Below, in pieces: positions 9,474 through 18,614 of a DNA stretch of 54,271 nt. The stretch spans positions 1 to 54,271 of the forward strand of contig WARV01000012.1 in assembly GCA_013387205.1 (NCBI GenBank), given 5' to 3'. A model generated the notes under the pieces. The model ran no database searches, had not been told where the DNA came from, and saw only the letters and a list, made by a program, of their open reading frames with translations. The translations under genes were made by a program, and so were the position numbers. Origin of the DNA: Patescibacteria group bacterium. GTDB taxonomy: Bacteria > Patescibacteriota > Doudnabacteria > UBA920. Positions within the stretch are counted from its first letter, which is position 1. Each line of letters opens with the position of its first letter.

Positions 9474-9746
9474 ATGAACAACTACAAAAACTTCAAAAAG
9501 CAGTTACTGAAAGACAAAGAAATTAAGAAAGCCTACAAGGACCTAGGCCCAGAGTTTGCCGTGGTAGAAATGATTATCGAAAAAAGGCTAAAAGAAGGCT
9601 TAACCCAGAAGGAGTTGGCAAAAAAAGCCAAAACCAAACAGCCGGTAATTTCACGCCTGGAACGTGGCGATTTTAGCCCTTCCCTGCAATTCCTCTACCG
9701 CCTCACTGATGCTTTAGGCGCCAAACTCCACGTTTCTATTTCTTAA
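9474..9746 (+). CDS. XRE-family HTH regulator, HigA-like antitoxin
   Basis: KRLKEGLTQKELAKKAKTKQPVISRLERGDFSPSLQFLYRLTDALGAKLHV. Confidence 0.85.
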   Translation: MNNYKNFKKQLLKDKEIKKAYKDLGPEFAVVEMIIEKRLKEGLTQKELAKKAKTKQPVISRLERGDFSPSLQFLYRLTDALGAKLHVSIS

Positions 9747-9819
9747 AATGAAACTAATATTTGACTATATCGTCATTTGTATTACAATAATAATGCTTGA
9801 ATAAATAAAGTATAAATAT

Positions 9820-10080
9820 ATGCCCGAGCTTTCTTTAGAAAATATCGAAAAATTATTAGATAATAAATTAGAACCTGTTAACACTAAATTAGCGGCAATT
9901 GAAGAAATAGTGTCTGGCCACACAGAGATACTCGACAAACACACCGATATTCTTGACTCCATAGCCAAAGATGTTAAAAACTGGAATACGGAAATGACAA
10001 TGGTCCGTGCCAGACTCGACCGCCATGATATATGGTTCAAACAAGTGTCGGAAAAACTTGACTTAAAATTAGAGTCATAA
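9820..10080 (+). CDS. Coiled-coil hypothetical protein
   Basis: 86-aa amphipathic/coiled-coil ORF, followed by a stem-loop near 10091-10112. Confidence 0.6.
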   Translation: MPELSLENIEKLLDNKLEPVNTKLAAIEEIVSGHTEILDKHTDILDSIAKDVKNWNTEMTMVRARLDRHDIWFKQVSEKLDLKLES

Positions 10081-10132
10081 ATTTCTTCCTAAAATCGCCT
10101 AATCGGCGGTTTTTTGGTATGATTAATTAGCT

Positions 10133-10738
10133 ATGATTAAAGCAATTATTTTTGATATCGGCGGCGTGGTGACGTGCACAGATTTCCCAGCCATATACAC
10201 AAACTTTGCCAACCGGGTAGGAATCTCACCCGAATTTGTTTCTCGGTATAGTATTAATAACTGGAATGATATGATTTTGGGTAATATCAGCCCCAAACAG
10301 TTTTTTGAGGATATGAAAAACGCCGGAGCAAAGCCGAGTTTAGATTTGCAGGCTATATGGATAGAAGAGGCGTTAAAGGTTAGAAAAGTAAATACCAAAC
10401 TGCTCGATATAATCGCAAAATTAAAAAAGCAATACATTGTTGGTGTTCTGTCCAATTTAAGCTCGACTAGATTGATATTAGATGAGGCCTTGCATCTCTA
10501 TGACCACTTTAATTTTGTCATTTTGTCCTGCAAGGAGCATATAAAGAAACCAGACCCGCAATTTTATGAGCTGGCTTTAAAGAAAGCAGGTATTAATCCA
10601 GACGAAGCGATATTTATTGATGATAACGAGCGCAATACAATCGCCGCCAAAAATCTAGGCCTAATTGATATTTTATACACCAACAACCAACAGTTGTTGA
10701 TTGATTTAGAAAAATTGGGTGTTGAAATAAAGAATTAA
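10133..10738 (+). CDS. HAD superfamily hydrolase (HAD-IA)
   Basis: IIFDIGGVV, LSNLSS, KKPDPQFYELALKKAG...FIDDNERN. Confidence 0.9.
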   Translation: MIKAIIFDIGGVVTCTDFPAIYTNFANRVGISPEFVSRYSINNWNDMILGNISPKQFFEDMKNAGAKPSLDLQAIWIEEALKVRKVNTKLLDIIAKLKKQYIVGVLSNLSSTRLILDEALHLYDHFNFVILSCKEHIKKPDPQFYELALKKAGINPDEAIFIDDNERNTIAAKNLGLIDILYTNNQQLLIDLEKLGVEIKN

Positions 10739-10754
10739 TATTAAATCTTCATTC

Positions 10755-11273
10755 ATGAATTTGATACAAATTCTAAATCCTGAAAATGTAGCGGATGACG
10801 AAGTTGCCGAATACGAAACAAGGACGGCAGTAAGGGCGGTTGTTTTTGACGAAGAGAATAATATAGCGGTTTTAAGCGTATCAAAGAAAAATTACCATAA
10901 ATTACCTGGCGGCGGAGTGGAAGAAGATGAAGATAATATTTCTGCTTTAAAACGGGAATGCCGGGAAGAACTTGGTTGCGATATTAAAATTCTCGGCGAG
11001 GTCGGCCAAATTATCGAGTACAGGAAAATGTTCCAGCTTAAGCAAACTTCTTTTTGTTTTCTTGCCAGGGTTGTCGGCGAAAAAGGCGCGCCGATATTTA
11101 CGCAAGAAGAGATTGACGACGGATTCCAAATAAAATGGCTTTCGCTTGCCCAGGCAATTAAACTTTTAACTCCAGATGAATCCGCCAGCATCGAAGGCAA
11201 ACTATATATTGTTCCAAGAGATAAAACTTTTCTTGAAGCTGCTATAAAAAATAATGAGCAAAAACATGCGTAA
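10755..11273 (+). CDS. NUDIX hydrolase
   Basis: Nudix box GGGVEEDEDNISALKRECREELG. Confidence 0.9.
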   Translation: MNLIQILNPENVADDEVAEYETRTAVRAVVFDEENNIAVLSVSKKNYHKLPGGGVEEDEDNISALKRECREELGCDIKILGEVGQIIEYRKMFQLKQTSFCFLARVVGEKGAPIFTQEEIDDGFQIKWLSLAQAIKLLTPDESASIEGKLYIVPRDKTFLEAAIKNNEQKHA

Positions 11274-12030
11274 ACTAATCGCCATAGGCGGGGGTGAAAT
11301 TGGCAGGCCAGGATTTCCTATAGAAACAACAGCTATTGATAAAGAAATCATCAAGCAATCAGGCAAAAAACATCCGAAGCTGCTTTTTATTCCTACAGCC
11401 AGCAGGGACGCAGCTAACTATATAGAAACGGTTAACAAATATTTCGGCGGGAAACTTGGATGCAAAACAGACACTCTTCTGACAGTAAGGGAAAAACCGG
11501 GATTCAAAACATTGCGGGATAAAATTTTGGGCGCAGACATTATATATGTAGGCGGCGGCAACACTCTATATATGATGACAATCTGGCGCAAGCTCAAAAT
11601 CGACAAGCTCTTGCGCCAAGCTTATGAAAAAGGCACTGTGATGTCCGGCTTAAGCGCAGGGTCCATTTGCTGGTTTAAATACGGCAACAGCGATTCCCGA
11701 AAATTTTCTAACCCCGCCAGCAAAAACTTTATCAGGGTAAAAGGAATGAGCTGGTTCAAGCTTACCATGAGCCCGCACCATATACGCGAAAAGGAACGTA
11801 AAACAGAACTCTTACGCTTAATCAAAAAACACGGCGGAATTGGATTAGCTCTGGATGACTACGCAGCATTGGAAATTTTAGATGATAAATTCCGGATTAT
11901 CAGTTCAAAGCCCATCGCCCAAGCATACAAAGTTTATTTTAATAACAAAAAGTTCTCTTACATAAAAATCCCAAAAAACAAATTCCTGCCAATAAGTGTG
12001 CTTACTGAAAAACTATATCATAATTTTTAA
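11254..12030 (+). CDS. Peptidase E / S51 family peptidase
   Basis: IGGGEIG, YVGGGNTLYM, GLSAGSICWF (nucleophile elbow), SPHH. Confidence 0.85.
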   Translation: MSKNMRKLIAIGGGEIGRPGFPIETTAIDKEIIKQSGKKHPKLLFIPTASRDAANYIETVNKYFGGKLGCKTDTLLTVREKPGFKTLRDKILGADIIYVGGGNTLYMMTIWRKLKIDKLLRQAYEKGTVMSGLSAGSICWFKYGNSDSRKFSNPASKNFIRVKGMSWFKLTMSPHHIREKERKTELLRLIKKHGGIGLALDDYAALEILDDKFRIISSKPIAQAYKVYFNNKKFSYIKIPKNKFLPISVLTEKLYHNF

Positions 12031-12043
12031 ACTACCTAAGTTT

Positions 12044-12673
12044 ATGGCTCTTGAAGCAACACATATCCGTTTTGCCTTGGATTTGAAAGACAAATACCAG
12101 GCCAAAGATTTGGAAAAATACATCTCCGGCACGATTTATCCTGACAGCAGGTATATATCGGAGATTGGTCGCGAACTTACCCACCCCAAAGATTATGTGG
12201 ATTGGGATATTTTGAATGTGGATGATTTTAAAAAAGGCTGGTTCGTTCATCTGCTTTGCGATAAAATTCAAATTGCGGTTTTAAAAGAATTATTTCCAAA
12301 TGTTTTGAATATTATAGATGGCGGACAAGGAAGCGAATTTTGGATTCGTATAACTTCGATAAAAATATTACAAGATATAGACGACGCGCAAAAATTTGAT
12401 ATCAAGCAGCGTCTCCCCTATCTAAATTATATTGCCAACCCTAACGGCGAAGATATTGGAAAAGTTAGGCAGTATAACCAAGTCTTCCAAAAGATGTACC
12501 AAAACCCGGAAATAGTTTCCATAGAAAATTATTACGAAATGTGGAAGGAACTGGGAATTGGCGAAGAGCTTGCAATGCTAGTTAAAACTAAAACCGAAAC
12601 ATTTAAAAATGACGCCAAAACTATGGAACTTATACCGCGGATTTATAAGGAGATGATTAATAGAATGCAATAA
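12044..12673 (+). CDS. Hypothetical protein
   Basis: Internal ATG at 12044 (MALEATHIRFALDLKDKY) avoids overlap with the previous gene; coding-like composition. Confidence 0.65.
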   Translation: MALEATHIRFALDLKDKYQAKDLEKYISGTIYPDSRYISEIGRELTHPKDYVDWDILNVDDFKKGWFVHLLCDKIQIAVLKELFPNVLNIIDGGQGSEFWIRITSIKILQDIDDAQKFDIKQRLPYLNYIANPNGEDIGKVRQYNQVFQKMYQNPEIVSIENYYEMWKELGIGEELAMLVKTKTETFKNDAKTMELIPRIYKEMINRMQ

Positions 12674-12676
12674 ATT

Positions 12677-13300
12677 ATGATAAAAGCAGTTATATTTGAC
12701 ATCGACGGTGTTTTAATAGACTCTTTTGAATCTAACTTGAAGTTTTTTCAGGATATTTTTAAGACTGCCGGATATAAAGTTCCCACCAAAAGTGATTATA
12801 AAAAATGTTTTCATTTGTCTATGGTTCATACTATAAAAGCGATGGCAAAGACAGATGATGCAAAAGAACTAAAAAGGATTGAAAAAATCGCCCATAAAAC
12901 AGCGCGCCATCCTGAGTTATTCAAACTACCGGAACATTCTGATAAGGTTATTGAAAAATTGTCTAAAAAATATAAATTGGCATTGGTCACGAGCAGAATA
13001 AAAATTGGCGTAGATAGCTACTTGAATTTTTCTAAGACCAAAAAATATTTCAAAACCGTTGTCCACTTTGGCCATTATAAAAATCCCAAACCTCATCCTG
13101 AACCATTGCTGGTTGCCGCAAAAAAACTAAAAGTATTGCCTTCGGAAGCTGTATATATTGGCGATTCATTGACTGACATTCAGGCGGCAAAAGCCGCTGG
13201 CATGAAAATAATTTTATATTCAAAGAAAAAACTGCCCGGAGCAGACTTTAGAACTTCTCGTTTTAAAGATTTGACTGGCTTAATTACAAAGTATAAATAA
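12677..13300 (+). CDS. HAD superfamily hydrolase
   Basis: IFDIDGVLIDS, VTSRIK, KNPKPHPEPLLVAAKKL, YIGDSLTDIQAAKAAGM. Confidence 0.9.
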   Translation: MIKAVIFDIDGVLIDSFESNLKFFQDIFKTAGYKVPTKSDYKKCFHLSMVHTIKAMAKTDDAKELKRIEKIAHKTARHPELFKLPEHSDKVIEKLSKKYKLALVTSRIKIGVDSYLNFSKTKKYFKTVVHFGHYKNPKPHPEPLLVAAKKLKVLPSEAVYIGDSLTDIQAAKAAGMKIILYSKKKLPGADFRTSRFKDLTGLITKYK

Positions 13301-13309
13301 ATATTACCT

Positions 13310-14080
13310 ATGAAAAATATAATAAATTGGAAATTGTTTTTTATCCTGATTGGCGCTTGCATTATAGCGTCTTTACTTGTACTGCCTTATGAAATAGCGC
13401 TTGTTCCGGCGCTGGCAAAATTATTCAGTTCAAAATTAATAATTGCTGCATTTGTCCAGGCTGCCGTATTTTTTTCAATAGCTACCTTTTTCGGTCTGCT
13501 TTTAGCCAAGCGCACGGGTTTTAGCCTGCCGATTTTGGAAGGCGCCTTGAAAGGAGAAAAACAAGGCAATAATCTGAAATCTATCTTAGGCTTATCTGCC
13601 TCAATGGGCATTTTAGCAGGATTGTTGATAATTTTGTTAAGCTTATTATTTCCGCATTTATCTGTTACGTTTTTGAAAGCAGAAATGTCAGTTGCCACCT
13701 GGAAAAGATTTTTGGCGTCATTCTATGGCGGGATTGCGGAAGAAATTTTGTGCAGATTATTCTTGATGACTTTGCTCGCCTGGATATTTTCAAAAATCAA
13801 AAAGACTCCTGAAGGGCGCCCTATTAAAACCGGCATCTGGCTGTCTATAATCTTGGCAGCAATTTTATTCGGTCTCGGCCATTTGCCAATTACGGGCGAT
13901 TTAACAGTTATTACTCCGGTTGTTGTTCTCAGGGCGATTCTGTTAAATGGCGTCCCGGGCATCATTTTCGGCTGGCTATATTGGAAAAAAGGACTAGAGT
14001 CTGCCATAATCGCCCACTTTTCAGCTGATATTGTGATTCATGTAATTACCCCGCTTGTGGCCACATTATTTATACGATAG
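13310..14080 (+). CDS. CPBP-family intramembrane glutamic endopeptidase
   Basis: GGIAEEILCRLFLMTLLAWIF (EExxxR-like) and ILFGLGHLP. Confidence 0.8.
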   Translation: MKNIINWKLFFILIGACIIASLLVLPYEIALVPALAKLFSSKLIIAAFVQAAVFFSIATFFGLLLAKRTGFSLPILEGALKGEKQGNNLKSILGLSASMGILAGLLIILLSLLFPHLSVTFLKAEMSVATWKRFLASFYGGIAEEILCRLFLMTLLAWIFSKIKKTPEGRPIKTGIWLSIILAAILFGLGHLPITGDLTVITPVVVLRAILLNGVPGIIFGWLYWKKGLESAIIAHFSADIVIHVITPLVATLFIR

Positions 14081-14135
14081 GTTTATCCGCACTGAAAAAA
14101 ACTTCTGTTTGTATTAAGACCGCCTTTGGCGGTTT

Positions 14136-14936
14136 TTATTTGTTTCGGTTGATTATCAAACTGACGCAAAAAATTATCAAGGCGATTACCACAATAGTTC
14201 CACCGCTGGCCAAATTCAGGTAATAGGAAGCAAACAAACCGGAAATAACGCTGATTAGGGAAATAACGACAGCGGTAATTAGCGTTCTAAAAAAACTTAA
14301 TTTAAACTGGATGGCGCTGATTACCGGAATTATCATTAAAGCCCCTATCAGCAGCACACCCACTATGCGCATTGAGAGGGATACAGTGATGGCGGCCAGT
14401 ACTATAAGCAGGATGTTTAACGCCCTGACGTTCAGGCCGTTGGCTACTGCAAGCTCTTCATTAAACGAGATAAGAAACAACCGCTTATACAAAGCCATTA
14501 CAGCGGCCAGGATAAAAATACTGACCGTGCCGATAATGTAAATATCCAGGGCAGAAACCGTTGTAATAGATCCGAACAGGTAGCTGACCAAGTTAACGCT
14601 AAAGCCGTGCGATAGGCTGATTAACACCACGGCCAAAGCCAGGCCGCCGGATAAAAATAAAGCCAAAATACTTTCCCCGAACACTTTTTTGCTTTCCCGC
14701 AACCTTTCTACTATCACCGAAGCTACGACAGCAGTTACCAAAGAGGTAAAAACAGGGTTAAGGTTGGTTATCAAGCCAATAGCCACGCCAACCAAAGATA
14801 CGTGGGCCAAAGTATCAGCCATTAAGGAATACCGCCTGACCACTAAAAATATCCCGATTAACGGGGCAATGATGGCGGTTAGGCTGCCGGCGATAAATGC
14901 CCTCACGATAAAATCATATTGAAAAATACCAAGCAT
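14136..14936 (-). CDS. znuB: Zinc/manganese ABC transporter permease
   Basis: ABC-3 family permease features in a zur-znuACB arrangement. Confidence 0.85.
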   Translation of the reverse strand: MLGIFQYDFIVRAFIAGSLTAIIAPLIGIFLVVRRYSLMADTLAHVSLVGVAIGLITNLNPVFTSLVTAVVASVIVERLRESKKVFGESILALFLSGGLALAVVLISLSHGFSVNLVSYLFGSITTVSALDIYIIGTVSIFILAAVMALYKRLFLISFNEELAVANGLNVRALNILLIVLAAITVSLSMRIVGVLLIGALMIIPVISAIQFKLSFFRTLITAVVISLISVISGLFASYYLNLASGGTIVVIALIIFCVSLIINRNK

Positions 14937-14940
14937 AAAT

Positions 14941-15711
14941 TTAGTGTTTGTGGAAAGTAAAGTTAATTTTGTTTCCGTAAAGTTGTTCCAAATAATCTTT
15001 ATTGATTAAGTCCTTGGCTGGTCCAAAGCTAATGACTTTCTTGTTCAGCAGAAGCAAGCTATGGACTTCATTAGCAATAATATCTATATCGTGCGAAACA
15101 AACATAATAGTCAGGCCGTGTTTATGATTGAGATCGGCAAGGAATTGATAAAATTGTTCCTGTGAGGAAATATCGACCCCGGTAGTTGGCTCATCCAAAA
15201 TTAAAACTTTGGGGCTTCCGGCCAGCGCTCTGGCTATCATCACCCTCTGCCTTTCACCGCCAGACAGGCTATTGATAAGTTTGTCTCTGAATTGGGAAAT
15301 TTTCGCAATTTCCATTGCTTTCTCTATTTCTTCTTTGTCGTGTTTAGTAAACTGGTGGAATAAATTACCTAACGCTGTTCTGCCGCTACTAACTATTTCA
15401 TAAACAGTAGCCGGAAAATTTACGTCCAACTGGCTCAACCGTTGCGGCACATAGCCAATTTGCGCCCGTTCCTTTTTTAATTGCCCAACCGGCTTGCCAA
15501 ATACTACCACCTGCCCTGAAGTTGGTTTTAATAATCCTAAAATGATATTGAGTAAGGTTGTCTTGCCGCCGCCATTTGGGCCAATAATGCCGATATAATC
15601 CCCCACTTTCACCGAAAAACTAACGTCTTCCAAGACAGAATTAAAGCCATAGCTGAAATTGACGTTTTTCAATTCAATAAGGTTTTCGGTTTTTGATTTA
15701 AAAATGTTCAT
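14941..15711 (-). CDS. znuC: Zinc/manganese ABC transporter ATP-binding protein
   Basis: Walker A GPNGGGKTT, LSGGERQRVMIARAL, LDEPTTGVD. Confidence 0.9.
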   Translation of the reverse strand: MNIFKSKTENLIELKNVNFSYGFNSVLEDVSFSVKVGDYIGIIGPNGGGKTTLLNIILGLLKPTSGQVVVFGKPVGQLKKERAQIGYVPQRLSQLDVNFPATVYEIVSSGRTALGNLFHQFTKHDKEEIEKAMEIAKISQFRDKLINSLSGGERQRVMIARALAGSPKVLILDEPTTGVDISSQEQFYQFLADLNHKHGLTIMFVSHDIDIIANEVHSLLLLNKKVISFGPAKDLINKDYLEQLYGNKINFTFHKH

Positions 15712-15721
15712 TGGCGTAAAT

Positions 15722-16720
15722 TTACTTACATTGTAAGGCTGTTCTTAAAGCTGATAAATTATCCTGCATTACGGAAATATATGTCTTACCAGATTGGATT
15801 TCGTTGTCCGTTAACCCCTCAAGAGGGTTAAAGGCAATAATTTGCGCTCCGGTCGCATTAGCAATTGTCTGGGACAGTTTGGGACTGACCAAGGTTTCAA
15901 AAAAAACATACTTGATGTGATTTTGCTTCACCAATTGGACGATTTGGGCGAGCTGCTGGGATGAAGGTTCCGCATCTGGTGATAAACCTGCAATTGGGAT
16001 TTGGGTTAAGCCGTAACGCTTGGCCATATAGCCGAAAGCGGCGTGGGAAGTCACAATGTCGTGCAATTGACAGGAAGCCAAACCAGTCTTGTATTGATTA
16101 TCCAGATTTTTCAACTGGGTTATATAGTCACTGGCATTCTTATTGTAAGCATTAGCGTGGGCAGGATCAGCCTTAATTAAAGCATCCCGAATCAAACCGA
16201 CTTCCTGCTCTGCCAATACGGGGTCAAGCCAGATGTGCGGGTCGGCGGAAAACTCGGTTCCAGCCGGTGCTTCCATTAATTGAATATCCTTACTCATATT
16301 AACGACAATTACACCCTTGCTTTCCAAGTCGGTTTGGATTTTTTCCGCCCATGTATCTACCCCGCCGCCGTTCATAATAAACACTTTTGCGTTATACGCT
16401 TTGACAATATCCTGAGGGGTCGGCTCGTAGTCGTGCGGCTCTGCTCCGGCAGGAGTGATATTAACAACGTCCACATAATCCCCTCCGGCCTGTCGGGCAA
16501 AGTGGGCTAAAGGATAGAAAGTTCCCACCACCTGAATTTTGTTGGCAGGATTTGTCGTTGCCACTTGGGAAGCCCTGTTCTTGAATATGCCGGTGCGAAA
16601 TATATAAGCCAACGCGCCCATTAACAGAAATCCTAAAACGAAGGCTGTCAGCAGTTTTCCCCTGTTTGGCCTGCTGTCATTTTGTCCATTCATATTATTT
16701 ACAATTCCTGCATAGCCCAA
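15722..16720 (-). CDS. znuA: Zinc ABC transporter substrate-binding protein
   Basis: TFYPLAHFARQAGGDYVDVVNITPAGAEPHDYEPTPQD, ADPHIWLDP; start may be an internal ATG. Confidence 0.9.
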   Translation of the reverse strand: MGYAGIVNNMNGQNDSRPNRGKLLTAFVLGFLLMGALAYIFRTGIFKNRASQVATTNPANKIQVVGTFYPLAHFARQAGGDYVDVVNITPAGAEPHDYEPTPQDIVKAYNAKVFIMNGGGVDTWAEKIQTDLESKGVIVVNMSKDIQLMEAPAGTEFSADPHIWLDPVLAEQEVGLIRDALIKADPAHANAYNKNASDYITQLKNLDNQYKTGLASCQLHDIVTSHAAFGYMAKRYGLTQIPIAGLSPDAEPSSQQLAQIVQLVKQNHIKYVFFETLVSPKLSQTIANATGAQIIAFNPLEGLTDNEIQSGKTYISVMQDNLSALRTALQCK

Positions 16721-17117
16721 AGAATTCCAAAGAGTGGTTTATGATCTTGAAATTTTTGCGTTGGTTAATTTTTTGTTCAATGTGGGAAACATCATCTTCC
16801 ACGTGGACCTCTTCCACCTTTTTACAGTTGGTGCAAATTAAATGGTGATGGTGGTCATCCCCATTCAGTTCGTAACGCTTCTTGCCGTCGCCAAAATCTA
16901 CGTCCTTGATGATGTTTTTGGATTTTAAATGCTCCAGTTCCCGGTAGACTGTAGTTTTATTTACTTTAATTCCCTGTTTGGCAAGCCTTTCCCTGATTTC
17001 CAACTCAGCCAAAGGCAGGTTATTGTTTTGGAAAACGGCAACGATAAAATTGCGGGTTTTGGTCATCCTGGAGCCCTGTTCTCTAAGTTGTTTTAAAATG
17101 TCATTTGCCGATTTCAT
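16695..17117 (-). CDS. zur: Fur/Zur-family metalloregulator
   Basis: KQGIKVNKTTVYRELEHLKSKNIIKDVDFGDGKKRYELNGDDHHHHLICTNCKKVEEV. Confidence 0.88.
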   Translation of the reverse strand: MKSANDILKQLREQGSRMTKTRNFIVAVFQNNNLPLAELEIRERLAKQGIKVNKTTVYRELEHLKSKNIIKDVDFGDGKKRYELNGDDHHHHLICTNCKKVEEVHVEDDVSHIEQKINQRKNFKIINHSLEFFGLCRNCK

Positions 17118-17146
17118 ACAAACTTTGGTTCTGGTTATCTGATTAT

Positions 17147-17176
17147 ATAATAACGCAACCTAGTTGCATTTGTCAA
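17147..17176 (-). promoter_or_regulatory. Promoter of zur-znuACB with candidate Zur box in the spacer
   Basis: Minus strand TTGACA-N18-TATTAT; spacer holds AATGCAAC-TAG-GTTGCGTT (17152-17170 on +). Confidence 0.75.
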
Positions 17177-17501
17177 ACGGCCATTCAAAGCGGGAATAAG
17201 AGTTATTTTCTCCTCAACCAATCGCCTATCCCGAAAAAATATCCGGCTCTGAAAGACAACCAAATTACTGGAATGCGACAAGTACACACAATTACTTCGA
17301 ACTGTCTATAAGGGCAGTTTTTATATTACCAATAGACGACAAAGACCAAAAGTGACATAATTAAAAGGAGAAATGACCTAATAAAAGAAATTATTATATT
17401 TCATTTGGTAGGGAGACTTTATAAAACCCTTCGTCCAAGTGACCCTGTCGCAAGCAGGAGATATTTTAGCCTTTAACGATACCCACAACTATAGATAACC
17501 T

Positions 17502-18608
17502 ATGAAAAAACCAATCATCAGTTTAGTTGTCATATTTTTAATACTCCTAACGGGGAGTATTATTCCTAAAATTACTATAAAGAATCCCGATTTAAGCTCC
17601 AGCCCATGTGCGGAAAATGCCGTCAAAACCCAATCCAGGTTCCCCGCATCATTAGTCAAGACCATGAAGGTCAACCGCTTTACCATCAGCGAAGTCTGGA
17701 TGAGCTATTACACCCTGTTTGGGGTTAAAATCAACAAGGAAACTTACGTTTCCTGCCTATTACCAGCAAATAACGACAGCCAAAATTGGGCAACATACAA
17801 AAATTCCCAGTATGGATTTAGTTTTGATTATCCGGCAAGCCTTTTGGTTCAGAAAGAGACGGATGGACCCGATGCCGTATTTTTAATTAGCAAGGATTCT
17901 GGCAAAGCAGACAGTGTTTTGGTGAATATAAACCAGACCAATGCCGCTGATATTAATAAAGCGTATGCCGAAACTAATCCAGGCTGGGTTGTCGCCAATA
18001 ATCTCAGTTCAACTACTGTTGCCGGTCTCCCTGCCTTTAGAGAGGACCGGGAAGACGGTAGTTGCGCAGGCTGTCATATTTTCTTTTTTGTCCACCAGGG
18101 TTTTATTTACACGCTGAACATCCATCTACCTAAAGAAGAAGATGTACAAATGATTCAACAGAGCTTTCAGTTCACTAACGCCACGCCGCCAAATGCCCCA
18201 ACTGATTGTCGAAATTATCAAAATTTTAACCTCAAAATTTCTTGCCCGGAAGGGATATACGTTCGGCAATTCAGTGATAACACCATTACTCAATTAACCT
18301 TCTTTGATAAAAATAAAACCTACTATATAGAAGGCAGTGAAGCCTACATCCTTTATATCGGCATCAGGAAGGATATTTATAATGGTTTAATTGACGAATA
18401 CCTAAAAACTGCTCCCTCCCTGCAATTGTCCAATAAAGAAACTATCGACGGGCAGACTTCCTATAACCTAACGTGCAAGCCTCACTATATGTGCGGGGAG
18501 AAGCAGATAGTATTTTACAAAGGAAACGTCTACGAATTCAGCAACGGGCAAAACTTGCAAGCATTACCTACATACAACAAGTTAATTTCCTTAATAAAAT
18601 TTAACTAA
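17502..18608 (+). CDS. Secreted protein with PsbP-like 'YGFSFDYP' domain
   Basis: N-terminal hydrophobic signal; WATYKNSQYGFSFDYPASLLVQKE. Confidence 0.65.
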   Translation: MKKPIISLVVIFLILLTGSIIPKITIKNPDLSSSPCAENAVKTQSRFPASLVKTMKVNRFTISEVWMSYYTLFGVKINKETYVSCLLPANNDSQNWATYKNSQYGFSFDYPASLLVQKETDGPDAVFLISKDSGKADSVLVNINQTNAADINKAYAETNPGWVVANNLSSTTVAGLPAFREDREDGSCAGCHIFFFVHQGFIYTLNIHLPKEEDVQMIQQSFQFTNATPPNAPTDCRNYQNFNLKISCPEGIYVRQFSDNTITQLTFFDKNKTYYIEGSEAYILYIGIRKDIYNGLIDEYLKTAPSLQLSNKETIDGQTSYNLTCKPHYMCGEKQIVFYKGNVYEFSNGQNLQALPTYNKLISLIKFN

Positions 18609-18614
18609 AAAAAT

